From the NCBI GenBank assembly GCA_003339415.1, contig PDHQ01000013.1, positions 296,793 to 360,792 of the forward strand: a DNA stretch of 64,000 bases, read 5' to 3'. Below are positions 10,883 to 21,978 of this stretch, one piece after another. The DNA comes from Ophiocordyceps camponoti-saundersi (nom. inval.). Its lineage: Eukaryota; Ascomycota; Sordariomycetes; Hypocreales; Ophiocordycipitaceae. Each line of letters begins with the position of its first letter. Position 1 is the stretch's first letter. The notes under the pieces are model-generated. The model searched no databases. It was not told the DNA's origin and was given only the letters and a program-made list of their open reading frames with translations. Both the position numbers and the translations under genes were made by a program.

Positions 10883-11305
10883 ATTCGAATCAATATTGAA
10901 GAAAGACTGCAGGGATAGGGCCGCAATGCAGAGGCTGACCCAATTGGGTAGTGGCGAGAATATCCAGATAGGCAACGCGGGTCCCATGCACGTTGGACCA
11001 TGATCCCTACCAGGTCACGATAAAGCCGGTACAAAACAGACGCCGTCCCCAGCCGTAGAGACACGCACGAGGTGATTGATACAAGTGGGCGATAGACATC
11101 CCCCCCGTATCATCACCCCCCCCTCCCCTGCCTGTTCTGCCGTTCCGCAGGTAAGAAAGAGCAGTAAAGTCAGTCACACCATCTTCCCAGATGCAACATG
11201 ATGACATCAAACGACCTGGAATGCATACTAATACCTACTTCACACTCCACCGTCTTTTACAGTTACGGGAACCCCTCACGACGGTCTCTCTCTATTCCAT
11301 CCACG

Positions 11306-13024
11306 ATGCAGCTCGTTGCTCTTCTTCTCCTCCTTTACGTGGCTGGAAAGATTATTTACCGGCTTTACTTCCATCCTCTACGAAAGTTCCCTGGACCCAA
11401 GTTGGCAGCCATCAGCAGCCTTCCCGAGTTCTACTACAATGTCGTCAAAGGAGGCATGTTCATCTGGGAGGTGGAGAGGATGCATGACAAGTATGGTAAG
11501 ACTTTCTTCTTCATCTCATATCACGAGAAACATAGATCAATCATCACGACATCTAACAACCCACCCAAGGACCCATCGTTCGCGTCAACCCAGACGAGCT
11601 TCACATCAGTGATCCGGATTACTGCACCGAGATACTCGCCTATTGCACGGAAAAGATCCCCTTCCCCAATGCCAAAGTCGCCATGGCCAACTCGACAATC
11701 GCAACGGCCGACTATAACGTCCACGCTGCACGTCGTCGTCCCCTCTCGCCCTTCTTCTCCAAGAAAGCGATACAGAGACTGCATCCCATGATAAGTGCAA
11801 AGATCGAGAAGCTCTGCCAGAGGATGCAAACCGCCGCACGAGACGGCACCGTTCTACACATGAAGAAGGCTTTCTCGGCACTGACGGTGGATATCATCTC
11901 CGAGTACACGTACGGCTTCAGCTTGAATTGCTTGGATCAGCCGGATCTCAGAAACGAGGTTCACGATGCAGTGGCCAGCTTGACCAATCTAACGCACATC
12001 CTAAAGTTCATTCCTTTCGTATCCGTCTTGGCTTCAGTTCCGGAGTCGCTACTGAGCAAGATATCACCTGCGGTGGGAACGATTATAGCCTTGAAGCAGT
12101 CCATTCGGAGGAAATCTCAAGAGGTTCTCGCGAATCCATCTGAGATCAGGCAAGATACGCACGCCTTGTTCCACGCTCTTGATAAAGGACCCCTTTCCAT
12201 CGGAGACGAGGATGAACAAGAACGTCTGGTTGAGGAAGGGATAGTCATCCTGGGAGCTGGGATGGATACGACGTCGTCAACGTTGAACTTGATACTCTTT
12301 CACCTTTTGTATCAGCCCCGACTGATGGTAACCCTTCGTGAGGAGCTGGACCTCCACGCTGAAGCTACGACATGGCCTGAACTTGAACAGCTGCCATATC
12401 TGGTCAGGAACCGTCAAGAAGCAGACGACGATGATTTCGAGAGCTGATCGAGACCGCAGAAAAGCGTCGTGAGCGAGGGACTTCGTCTCTACGTTACCTT
12501 TAGTGAGAGAATGCAACGTCGTAACCCTGACGAAGACATGAAGTATCAGGACTGGATCATCCCCGCCGGCGTAAGATGCAGCATTCTCTAATCACGAGTC
12601 TTGCGTAGGTTAACCATCAGATCAGACGCAGATAAGCCAATCTCTTCACTTCATCCACACCAACGCCGAAATCTTCCCCAACCCTGATCGATTTGATCCC
12701 GGCCGCTGGATAAGGGCACAGGAACGCGGGGAGAGACTGGAGAATCGTCTGGTGGCGTTTTCAAGGGGTTCAAGACAGTGTCTTGGTTTACAGTAAGTCG
12801 TATCCGGTTAACATTGACTCTTTGGAGAGAGGTGCTGAATCCATGTCGTGACCAGTCTCGCTTACGCGGAGTTGTACCTTACCATTGCAACTATCGTGCG
12901 TCGTTTTGATCTTGAGCTGTTCGAGACCAGGCGAGAAGACATCGTTCACTATAGGGAGTATACGTTGGGTCGTCCGAAGAAACCGAGTGCTGGGTTACGG
13001 GTCAAGGTTAACGGGCTTCGTTAG
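11306..13024 (+). CDS. Cytochrome P450 monooxygenase
   Basis: Membrane-anchored haem monooxygenase, probably oxidising the cluster's terpenoid. Exons 11306-11495, 11570-12402, 12460-12570, 12626-12792 and 12856-13024 give 489 residues. Start at 11306 gives the expected N-terminal anchor ([20 protein letters not shown]) followed by the proline hinge [10 protein letters not shown]. Signatures in order: I-helix AGMDTTSS, K-helix SEGLR (ExxR), PDRF, and the haem loop [12 protein letters not shown], which fits FxxGxRxCxG. The last part [10 protein letters not shown] is typical of microsomal fungal P450s. Each intron (57-74 bases) was placed to restore these motifs; intron 2 has the weak donor GTCAGG and a CTGAT branch point. 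The overall pattern resembles the trichodiene-oxygenase (TRI4-like) group; the substrate cannot be read from sequence. Confidence 0.9.
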
Positions 13025-13468
13025 TTTTGGGTGTTGGTTATAAGCAGATTTGAGAAGAAGGCGTCTGTCATTCTTATCAGCGAGCCTTGAAGAGGGATAA
13101 GTCGAGGCTCTCGTAATAATAATATTGATTGTAGTGGGAAAAACACAGAGTAGGCAGCAAAGACCTGACAGAACTGGTCAGAGGGTAAGGCGTCGTACGG
13201 GGGCGAATTCGGGAACGTTGGTGAGGAGCTTCTTTGGCTGCTTGTTTCCGGTAGAGTCGATGCATGACAACACAGTATATGACGACATGTCCAGGATCAA
13301 CATGAGAAGAAGCACGGCTCGATGAAGCAATGCGTATTCGTGGTTGACAGACGATGGAACATATATAAGCATCATCATCCCCCCCTCCAACAACAACCTG
13401 ATAGCCAAACACAAGCTCAACTCTCCTCTAAGCTTTACCAACTATTGCTCTTCTTACCGAGACTCAAA
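13025..13468. other. Intergenic region and promoter of the methyltransferase
   Basis: No gene seen. It contains a pyrimidine/purine-mixed stretch, a TATA box at 13362-13368 (TATATAA) about 100 bases before the next ATG, and a CAA-rich leader (CAACAACAACC). Confidence 0.5.
13362..13368 (+). promoter_or_regulatory. TATA box of the methyltransferase gene
   Basis: TATATAA within ACATATATAAGC, 101 bases before the ATG at 13469. Its presence argues against starting translation at the upstream in-frame ATG at 13322, which would lie before the TATA box. Confidence 0.55.
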
Positions 13469-14320
13469 ATGTCCACCGCTCCTCTCTCCGAACCAGCCCC
13501 AAGCGTAATGACCTCACAGCAAAACCCCCCTTCCATCGGCGACCTATACGATGTGCTTACAGGCTACGTCACCGACATGATGGGAGGAAGCATTCACTTC
13601 GGCTACTACGAAGTTCCCCAGACCGAAAAGACTCTCGAAGAAGCAGCCGACAAACTGACCAGCCTGGTCGCCGAACGGCTCTCCGTCCATCATGGAGACC
13701 ACGTCCTGGACGTAGGCTGCGGAACCGGCAAGCCAGCCGTGCAGATTTCCACCACGGCTGGCGTCAGCATCACGGCCATAACCGTCAGCAAGAGACAGAT
13801 CGAACTCGCTCAGAAGCAGTTCCAGAAGCTAGACGGGATTTCTTTCCAGTTCGCTGATGCGATGAACCTGCCCTTTGCTGAAGATAGCTTTGACGGTGCC
13901 TTCGCTATAGAGTCTCTCCTTCACATGCACGACAAGGCCGCTGCCCTCAACAACATAGGCAGAGTGGTCCGTCCAGGCAAGAGGCTGGTCATCGCCGACT
14001 TCTTCCTAGACGGTCCCCCCGAGGAATCCGATCGACACTTCCTGGCCCTTTGCCAGCTCTACCAGATCTCCATCGTATTTACCGCCGACGAATACCGCCA
14101 GCTTCTGCAACGGGCTGGTTTCGACGTGGTGGATTTCGTTGATATTCGCCGCAACGTTCAGCCTAACTGGGAGATTACGGCGGCTGCGCTTCGGGAGAAG
14201 GTCGCGACGCTGGGTGGTGAGATTGCAGAGCTGCTTCAGGGTGCGGCGATGATGATGGAGCATATGGCTGGCACTACTCGAGTCGGCTACGCTTTGATCA
14301 CCGCTGTACGCAGAGAGTAG
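13469..14320 (+). CDS. SAM-dependent (class I) methyltransferase
   Basis: Single-exon gene of 283 residues. Motif I is VLDVGCGTGKPA (residues about 79-90), which binds SAM; the acidic and following motifs ISFQFADAMNLPFAEDSFD and VVRPGKRLVIADFF complete a Methyltransf_11-type Rossmann fold. The N-terminal GGSIHFGYYEVP resembles small-molecule methyltransferases of the sterol C-24/gamma-tocopherol/prenyl-diphosphate type more than those acting on proteins or RNA. The start at 13469 (CAAAATGTCC) is preferred because the TATA box lies between it and the next upstream ATG. In this cluster it probably methylates the terpenoid, on O or on C; a C-methyltransferase acting on the prenyl chain cannot be excluded. 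Confidence 0.85.
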   Translation: MSTAPLSEPAPSVMTSQQNPPSIGDLYDVLTGYVTDMMGGSIHFGYYEVPQTEKTLEEAADKLTSLVAERLSVHHGDHVLDVGCGTGKPAVQISTTAGVSITAITVSKRQIELAQKQFQKLDGISFQFADAMNLPFAEDSFDGAFAIESLLHMHDKAAALNNIGRVVRPGKRLVIADFFLDGPPEESDRHFLALCQLYQISIVFTADEYRQLLQRAGFDVVDFVDIRRNVQPNWEITAAALREKVATLGGEIAELLQGAAMMMEHMAGTTRVGYALITAVRRE

Positions 14321-14954
14321 GGAGGCATGTGATGGGTTAGAAAACCTGTTCGCTCCTCCTTGAACCAGACTTGGCGGTTGATTATCTTCGTTATGTAGCA
14401 TGAGAAAACTTGCCGACATGTAGTTGAAGCCATCGCCACATTTCCCTACCGCAGCTGTACCACAAGTCGTGAGCCATGGTACGTGATGAAGTGAGAAGGA
14501 CGGCAAGATAAGCTGGAGCAGGAAAACGAAGCATGGTTATCAGGGTTTGTGCTTGATGCCTTAGCCCACGCCTTTCACAGCAGGATTGCAACGCTCGAAA
14601 GGTGGTAACTCATCGTCCGATCGTTTCTTAGTTGGCAAGTCATCATGAAAAGGCCTGGCCTCGTATAAAGGCAAGTTTTCTAGTCGCAACGCAGCGTGAC
14701 ACTGCAGGTCTGTCCCGGATGACAAACAAGATGATCACCACCAAGCAGCTCTCGACTATCATACACGATAGATGATATCCATGTCTACTAACCAGTATAA
14801 CGAGCGCTATCCGATGAAGTCATCCACGGCATATGTCTCTGCCGATAACTGTAGGTATTTCTTTCTCAGATTGGATAGAAGCTCTGTCGGTGATTTCAAC
14901 ATCGTCACAAACTTGGCTTCCTCATTGCTTTGTTCGAATCATCACCTAATCGCA
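14321..14954. other. Intergenic region with promoter of the fusion gene
   Basis: 634 bases without a supportable gene. A TATA box (TATAAA, 14664-14669) lies about 290 bases before the proposed ATG at 14955, and the intervening leader carries several short upstream ATGs. Confidence 0.4.
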
Positions 14955-17288
14955 ATGGATCATAGATATTCTACTCCAGTCGACTCATCGACTGTAAGGG
15001 ATGCAGGCTGTTTCACCAGTCTGAAAGTACGTCAGGGAATGAGGCAATGCGATATGATAACGTCCACGTCCGTCAGGGAGGTGTTGGAATCTGACGGTCG
15101 AGTTGTCGATTCCGGCGCAAATCATCCCGTTACTCTTCAAGGGGATTACCTCGCTTTTTGCATGCCTGAGTGCTTGCCAGAGAGATTGGAAACTGTGAGG
15201 AAGATTGTTGAGTTGTGGCTTCGGGATGGCAAGGCCCCGTTGAACCATGAAGGTGCGTGTAGTCGCAGCTGACTGTTAGTTGTGCCGGTCCTGACATTAT
15301 CTATCCGTCAGCTCTAGCTCTGGAAAGCAGGAAAGATGATCAAGATCACTCACAAGTAAGACTTCCTCTCGGATTGAACTATGTGAATGTTAACGATTCA
15401 TGCAGACCACTGTGTCGAACAGCAACGGCTCTGATGGAGTCGACGACTCTATCATTACAAATGGCAGCGTCAATGGCAACTTGGTACGGCAACAAGCAGT
15501 GGCAAAGTTGATGCTAGACGCCACGGCACTTGATCGAAAGCAGGGACGACGTCTCGCAGAGTGCATAATCAAGCTCACCGGAAGGCACTCATCCAAGACG
15601 ACGACCGTTAGTCACGAGTTACCATCCCAGCACGACGACTTGCTTATCGAGTAAGTCCTTCCTTGACGAAGACGAAGTTTACAAGTCAACTGACTCGACA
15701 GCATCAGGTTAATCCCAGAGCTGTGCTGCTTCGGCACAGGCATGATGCTTTCCAACGAAGCCAAGCAAGCAGCGGCGCCTGTCCTGAAGCCTCTCCTTCG
15801 CGCCATGAGTTCCGTAGACGAATATTACGCCCTGGACTCTTCAGCTCGACTTCCAGCTTCAGTGCAATCCATAACAAAGAGACGAGACATCGGCACTCGA
15901 GAAGCAAAGTCCATGCTTGCCGGCATCATCTCCGAGCTCGAATCAGAGTACACGACGCAGAGGAACGAGTACGAGACAACTCATGGACCGTTAACGAAAG
16001 AAGTAGCCCAGTATATGGAAACGGTGCAGTTATGGTATAGCGGAAACTTTTATTGGCGCGCGTGCCATGCCCGACCTTGTTCTACACCTGAGGAGTTGAT
16101 CGTCACCTCTAAGCAGGGAGTCATCTCCGATCAGGAAACAAGTCTTCTTTCGAGCGTGGAAGGTTCCAACTCTGCCACCCTGGACGCTGATGCTTCTTTT
16201 ACGTGTAACGGCTCGACGACGAGTATTAGCAACGAAGAGCAAGTCTCGGATAAGGACCATGACATGGACAGTTTTGAAAAGGTATGAAACTCGCTATAGG
16301 AGGGAGAAGAAGATCAAGTGGTTTGACGAGATGGCAGATTGTGCTCGCGCCGTTTGACTACCTGCACAGCTTGCCGTCTAAAGGCGTTCGAACCAAAGCT
16401 ATCGATGCGTTGAACGTGTGGTATCAAGTTCCGGATAGTTCACTCGCCGCGATCAAGTCGATACTCGATCTTCTACACAGCAGTTCTCTCATGTAAGTCC
16501 GATGACTATTCAACTTCTATCCTCGTTCACGAGATGATTTAACGGGATGAAAACAAAGGCTCGACGACATCGAAGACGGATCTTCCCTCCGTCGCGGCAA
16601 GCCAGCAACACACATCCTCTTCGGCATCCCCCAAACCATAAACTCAGCAAACTACCTCTTCGCCATAACCCTATCACAGCTATCCAACCTCTCCAGCCGA
16701 AAAGCCCACTCCATCTTCGCCAGCGAACTGCGCAACCTCCACCTCGGACAAGGCATGGATCTACACTGGACAAGCCAAGTCCACTGCCCGACTGAGGCAG
16801 AGTACATGACGATGATCGACGGCAAGACGGGGGGACTGTTCCGACTTCTTGCTCGTCTCCTTCAGAGTGAGAGTATGATCGGTTCGGAGCTGGATATCGA
16901 GAACCTGGCTACCATGCTCGGACGATATTTCCAGATCCGCGATGACTTTCAGAATCTCTGCTCTGCTGATTATACAGATCAGAAAGGGTTTTGCCAGGAT
17001 CTTGACGAGGGAAAGTTCTCGCTGCCTCTTATTCACATGCTGGGCCGTAGCCAGTATAGTCAGCTGGCTTGGTCGATGCTGCACGAGGGCCGTCGCTTGG
17101 GATCCATCATGTACGAGTCTAAGATGCTGATTCTCGACATGATGAGGGAGAGCGGAAGTTTGGAGTATACGAAGGCGGTGCTGAGAAAGTTGGAGGATGT
17201 CATCGAGACGGAGGTTCAGAAGGCTGAGGGTGTCATGGAAACGCGCAACTACATGTTGAGACTCCTAGTTGAGAGTCTCAAGATTTGA
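14955..17288 (+). CDS. Chimeric prenyltransferase with a degenerate terpene-cyclase domain (GGPP synthase-like)
   Basis: Fusion of the fusicoccadiene-synthase (PTTS) architecture, 683 residues. Exons 14955-15252, 15312-15355, 15406-15650, 15702-16281, 16338-16492 and 16559-17288 all join in phase. The N-terminal half keeps the cyclase-family landmark PECLPERLE, but the next motif, normally DDxxD/E, reads LWLRDGKAPL; the NSE position reads SSVDEYYALDSS; and the RY pair after SGNFYWR is lost (ARPC). The C-terminal half, from APFDYLHSLPSKG, is a normal all-trans prenyltransferase: first Asp-rich motif LDDIEDGSSLRRGKPATH (about residue 442) and second RDDFQNL (about 568). So it should condense IPP units to GGPP (or a longer chain) but not cyclise it by the usual class I mechanism. 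The cyclase half has no stops and keeps its introns, so it is maintained, perhaps for folding or oligomerisation. Chain length is not readable from sequence. Convergent with the next gene, 108 bases apart. Confidence 0.85.
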
Positions 17289-17396
17289 AGACGAAATTCA
17301 AGAAACATAGTCTCTATGAAATCAACGGAGATGAAAGACATACATAGCTATATAATCTCTTCCTATCCCCTGCCTCAACCTCATAGATCCATCCCA

Positions 17397-19217
17397 TCAC
17401 AGTATATCAGCAAGACAAGCCAGCGTAACGTTCTCCGTCACATTCGACTCGAACAAAACATCAACCATATGAACCCAAAGCGCACTCAAAGCCTGCTCCT
17501 TGTCACACGCAAGAGCATGGGCAGTAACGGCCGCCGCATGAGCCGGACCGGGCATCGAAGACGAAGGCTCGACATAGCGAGCGATGAAGGCGGAAAGGCC
17601 GTCGAAGACTGGTCCGCGGATAGCTTCGGAGCGGACTTGCACCCCTATAGGATCGTGATGACACGATGAATCCCAGTCGTCATCGTCATCATCACCATCA
17701 CCAGCACCATCTCTCGTCGTCGTCGTCGCCGTCAACTTGCCATATACGAGATGGCTAACAGAAGCACCCTTACTCCAACACCCAAGACACCGTTCCGAAG
17801 CCCTCACCAACCCCCCCCTTCGACAAAGCAGTTTCCACCTCGGATACAAATTATGACGAGCAGCAGCCTTCTCAAACATAGGGAAGCCAAGCCAAGCAGT
17901 AGAGACGTGCTCACCCATCGGAAACTCCAACACATGACGCGCAAAGCTAGCCCTCAGCGCGTCACACATAGCCCGTATCGTCACCCCCTTCGCGAGGAGA
18001 TGAGTCACGAGCGACGGTCTATCCTCCGCGACGTCGTCCGCCAAGTCGGTGAGGTCGTTGTAGAGCCGAGCCGAGTAGCAGACGTCAAGGCCAGCCGCGC
18101 ACCCGCCCGCGTACTGGGGGAAGAGAAAGGCAGTGCTGAGCGCCGACCGGGCAGCAGCGTGCGCCTCGTCGGTGCAAATAGGCCGGAGGAGAAGACGCCT
18201 TTTCTGCTGCTGCTTCGCCGTCGGAGCCTCCTCAACCAGCTCCTGGACGTCAAGGTCAGCGAGTAAGAAGCTGGTAAAGGCCACGGCGTTAAAGGTCAGT
18301 ATCCGATCGTGAACGATGGCCCTTCGCCGACGCATCGTCGAAGGATGAAGGACCGCGAAGAGTCCGCTGTCGGCCGTCGGCACGTCCCAGCTGGTGTAAA
18401 AGGTCCGGATCGCCGGCCCGGACCGGAGACCCGCCGCCACGGCGCAGACGTACATGGAGCTAAGCTGGGCCGGACAAGCCGTTATATCCTCCAGCTCGCT
18501 GCCGCAGAGTCCGCGTCGAAGGGTAGAGCAGCGGGCGTAGACGCGAGCCCTGACGCCGCTGCCCTTGCCCAGAGGACGATCGGTGCGGAAAGTAGCCGGT
18601 TCGGCATCGGGCCGGCCCGAGAGCGCCCACGTAGGCTCCACAGCCGGCGCCGGCCCGCACGTCCGGGCGCAGTGCATGGCCGCCACCGTCATGCTCAAGG
18701 CGTAGGCTGCATGACCGTCTTGCACCCTTCCGCCCAGCAGCGCCATGGCACGCCGTAAAGGACCATCCGCCTCCCCCGTCCCGTCCGGGTACAGAGGACG
18801 AGCAGCCTGAGACGTAGTCCGACACGGCAGGCACAGCGCCTCACCCGTTCGACACTCGTCCGTCGTGACGCGGATCGTGACAACGGGATCGTCCAAGCCG
18901 CTACACGCACCAAGATGGCCGGCGAAACCCCCAGCCGGCGGCGTGTTGATGACGCGGCTGTCGACGGCGGAACCGAGGCGACGCAGCTCTCGCCATTGAA
19001 GGGTCCGGATAGCGAGCGTCGCTGCCTGTCGCTTCAGACAGGAGATCAGCTTGACGAGTGTTTCTGGCTTGCGGCATCGCTTCGCCTTTGAGGAATCGGA
19101 GCCTTCGAGCCATTGGTTACACGGCCGCGACCTACAACCGCGACAGTCGCATGCCGTTGTCTCCTCGTCAAGGGCGGAGAGTGAGAAGAAAGGATGGGGT
19201 GGTTTAGTTCCGTCCAT
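17397..19217 (-). CDS. Unknown protein with terpene-synthase-like NDxxDxxxD element
   Basis: Minus-strand open frame of 606 residues; introns kept in frame are possible, so exon limits are provisional. I do not recognise the protein with confidence. One stretch, YSARLYNDLTDLADDVAEDR (about residues 403-422), strongly resembles the second metal-binding motif region of fungal bifunctional copalyl/kaurene-type diterpene synthases (RLYND..S.ARD.AE), with Ser replaced by Asp. A clear DDxxD/E and the class II DxDD motif are not seen. The N-terminus has a cysteine cluster (CDCRGCRSRPC, about 23-33), and near the C-terminus an Asp-rich loop (DDDDDD, from a GAT repeat). Its position tail to tail with the GGPP-synthase-like gene suggests a part in the same pathway, possibly cyclisation. 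Alternative: an unrelated alpha-helical protein. Confidence 0.4.
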   Translation of the reverse strand: MDGTKPPHPFFSLSALDEETTACDCRGCRSRPCNQWLEGSDSSKAKRCRKPETLVKLISCLKRQAATLAIRTLQWRELRRLGSAVDSRVINTPPAGGFAGHLGACSGLDDPVVTIRVTTDECRTGEALCLPCRTTSQAARPLYPDGTGEADGPLRRAMALLGGRVQDGHAAYALSMTVAAMHCARTCGPAPAVEPTWALSGRPDAEPATFRTDRPLGKGSGVRARVYARCSTLRRGLCGSELEDITACPAQLSSMYVCAVAAGLRSGPAIRTFYTSWDVPTADSGLFAVLHPSTMRRRRAIVHDRILTFNAVAFTSFLLADLDVQELVEEAPTAKQQQKRRLLLRPICTDEAHAAARSALSTAFLFPQYAGGCAAGLDVCYSARLYNDLTDLADDVAEDRPSLVTHLLAKGVTIRAMCDALRASFARHVLEFPMGEHVSTAWLGFPMFEKAAARHNLYPRWKLLCRRGGLVRASERCLGCWSKGASVSHLVYGKLTATTTTRDGAGDGDDDDDDWDSSCHHDPIGVQVRSEAIRGPVFDGLSAFIARYVEPSSSMPGPAHAAAVTAHALACDKEQALSALWVHMVDVLFESNVTENVTLACLADIL

Positions 19218-19984
19218 GGCTGATTATCTCAATCAAGTAGAGAATCTATACGGGGGATCTCAAGGAAACTATCAAGGCAAGTCTATTCAAGCTCAGAACT
19301 GCCCAGATTCAACTGCTTAAGAAGAAAGCCCTGGTTGCCATAGCAGTCCACCGCGTCGACAACACCGCACGATTGTCTCCTACATGAACTCTTCCCGCTG
19401 CCAAGGCCATGACTGACCGCTGATCCAGGCACACGCAAAGAACCCCGCTGGATGGACCATTGCTTCTCAACCATGGCTCGAGGACTGCTGATGGCTCATG
19501 CGCAACATTTATGCATGTGACGTTGATGGTTTGGTGATGACGATCTTATGGTGTCATTTTTTCAGGGCAGTTATCAGGTATACGATTTGCTTTTACGCCA
19601 TCACATGTGAATGAGATGCAGAACCGGCTGTTGAGAGGGTTTCCAATATACGCAACTGTCTACTTACTTCACTCGCTTCCGTCCAAGACGGTTGGCATCT
19701 ACCAACACTCAGGTAACCGGCCTTCTTCTTGGGAGGGCTAAGAACTTCCCGGCAGCATCAACGAATATCAGACGGTAATCATCACTGTCTTTTCATTCAC
19801 ACACGTACAGCACACTCTTCCATCCATCATCTATCTGTCCCATCGTAAACATCATCATGACCCGTCATGACATCGTACCCGCGACGTCCCCCGCTCGTCT
19901 CTCGTATCCATACAAGGTTGCCGTGTCCGTCAAGACATGCAACTAGAACCGACCCAGAATGCAGAAACAACACGGCAGGAAACC
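19218..19984. other. Intergenic region at the cluster boundary
   Basis: About 770 bases with no supportable gene. It holds the presumed promoter of the minus-strand cluster gene on its left side and the 3' end of a housekeeping gene on its right, so it marks the likely right edge of the cluster. Confidence 0.4.
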
Positions 19985-21978
19985 TCACATCCCTATGGCG
20001 GCCTCAGTCAAAACACCGAGGAGACTCGCAGCGGCGCCCCCGATACCAACAACACCTAGTGTCTCGCCCCAAGCCTTCTTCCTCTGACCCCGATCATCCC
20101 GACGGGGCCCTCGACGATCCCGGTCGCTTCCGCCGCGGTGAGGCCGACGGTGGTCATCGTCCAGACCGTAGTGTCGACTGCTCCCGTATCGATCGCCTTC
20201 ACGACCATTTCCGTCACGGCTGCGGCCAGAGCCCTCTCGATCCCGGTAGTCGCGCTGTCTCCGCGGGGCATAACCTCCCGTACGTTCGCGATCATCCTTG
20301 CCGTGTCTGGGACTCTTCGGTTCGAACTCTTGTGGTTCCGGATCAAATCGTACATGATTCTCGTTCTTATTCTTCAGGATGGACTTGGGCATGACGGTGC
20401 TGGCGGGTGAAGTCTTCTCCTTGCTCGGCGGGCTGACGATATAGGGATAGCCTTTCTCACCCCTTGCTGATGTCTTGTCATCGTCGTAATCCGTCGAATC
20501 GCTTTCATCCCACAAGTCGCTAGCATCATCCTCATCTTCGTCATCACGGCTGCTCTTGGAATCTGATCTAGATGGAGGCTGGTGCTTATCCTGCTGTCTT
20601 TCGGACATGTAGCCACGAGACCTGGCGGCTCGGCATTTGGCGCTCTCCTCTGCGAACTCGATGATCTGCGCGCGGGACAGGCAGCCGAGAATTGCGACAA
20701 AGTCGGGGCGGGCCTCGTATCGCACACCAGCTCGTTCAAGAACCTCGGGACTGACGAGACTACGCCTGATCTTGGTCCACTGCGCATCCATAGGAATGTC
20801 CTTGCCGTAGCGATCAGGTGCCAGGCGCCACGACGTCGGTGTCGGACTGGGACCATGAGGGTTCTGCAGATAGGGGTTGTGAGCATAGCTGGGGGAGGTG
20901 CCGAGTGGTGATGGGTTCGCCCAAGATTCGGCCCGAGTGGCGGAAGCTGGTGACGGCAAATCCCCCGAGGTGAGACGTCCATGGGCGCTTCTTGGTGTCG
21001 AGCTGAGGTGCTGGGTTTCAGGCTGTAGATGCAACGCGGCCATGCCCGGTTGGATGGAATTTGTGGTCACAAGGTCCTTGGTAGATATCAAGGCCATAGA
21101 CTCGGTCATTTCGTTGGCGCCATCAGTAGATGAGAATGAGAGATTCTCAGGAGGGGCGACGCGAGACAAGTGAAGCGCGTCGTGGGCAGGTGACCGAAAA
21201 TTTTCCTTGGGGGGGACAGGCGGACCCGTGACTTGATGCTTCTCGAGGAGGCCACGAACTGATGGAGGGGCGCCGCCGGTGCGAGACGAGGTGTGATGAA
21301 GCTCGCGAATGTAGGCGCGCAGTACCTCCTATAAGTGAACAGGGCATGATGAGTGAGGAGCCGAGAGATGAAGCAAAGGACAATGAGCCGCACCTTGTGG
21401 TGTTGCAGGACTTGAGGCGAAAAGCCTTCCTTTTCTAGTTCCGACTTGAACTCCCGCCACAAGAGATCTTCGTCGACCTGGGCATCGGCATGGCGGGTGA
21501 AGATCCTGGCGGCGATGGCATCGACCTTGTCCTTGATGAGCTCGGGGTCGGGTCCGGTCACGATCCTGTCTGAGGCACTCGGCAACTGTACAGAATCGAG
21601 CAACATATCGACGGTAGCCGTGTCATTGTCAAGCCTGACGCGTACGGCAGCAGCGCGTTCGTCCAACGCGTCTACCTGGCTATCAGACGAAGCGTCACAC
21701 TTGTCGAGAAGACACTCGAGCTGCTTGAGGGAGGCTTCGCATTCGCGCACCAGAGGCTGAACCCTAGGCGCAAGTGAAGCCTGATCGGGACCTTGGTTGA
21801 GTAGAGAGTCGGGGTCGGCCGCCTCTATGCGCAGGTGACGGAGGGCGATGTGAAGTTGGTGAACGGCGGGTGGGATATCGGAGAGAGGAGGAGCGCGATG
21901 TTGCTGGGCTCGTAGAAAAAGGGTTCTGGAGAAGGCATCGACGGCGTCGATGTGACGGAGGGCGGCGCTTCCATTCAT
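19985..21978 (-). CDS. DUF8035-like protein with charged RD/RG-rich tail
   Basis: Conserved-looking fungal protein of unknown function, 642 residues in two exons (21978-21394 and 21328-19985; donor GTGCGG, acceptor TTATAG; phase 0). The first 200 residues are helical and acidic/leucine-rich. The middle is Ser/Pro-rich and disordered. A compact domain follows around PMDAQWTKIRRSLVSPEVLE and RPDFVAILGCLSRAQIIEFA, which I believe matches the DUF8035 family. Then comes an acidic DDEDEDDASDLWDESDS stretch and a C-terminal region very rich in R, D and G (RDYRDREGSGRSRDG), ending in a glycine/alanine hydrophobic segment (VVGIGGAAASLLGVL). Charged RD/RG tails often bind RNA. The family name comes from memory of the pattern, not from a search. 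Confidence 0.65.

Noticed and set aside
13322..13468. Upstream in-frame ATG extending the methyltransferase by 49 residues
   Set aside because: A TATA box lies after this ATG, the extension is not conserved-looking, and the ATG at 13469 has a better context.
18309..18758. Plus-strand open frame opposite the minus-strand cluster gene
   Set aside because: Its R, G and P-rich translation is typical of an antisense shadow in GC-rich coding DNA.
19867..20394. Plus-strand frame opposite the 3' end of the DUF8035-like gene
   Set aside because: Antisense shadow of the RD/RG-rich tail coding sequence.
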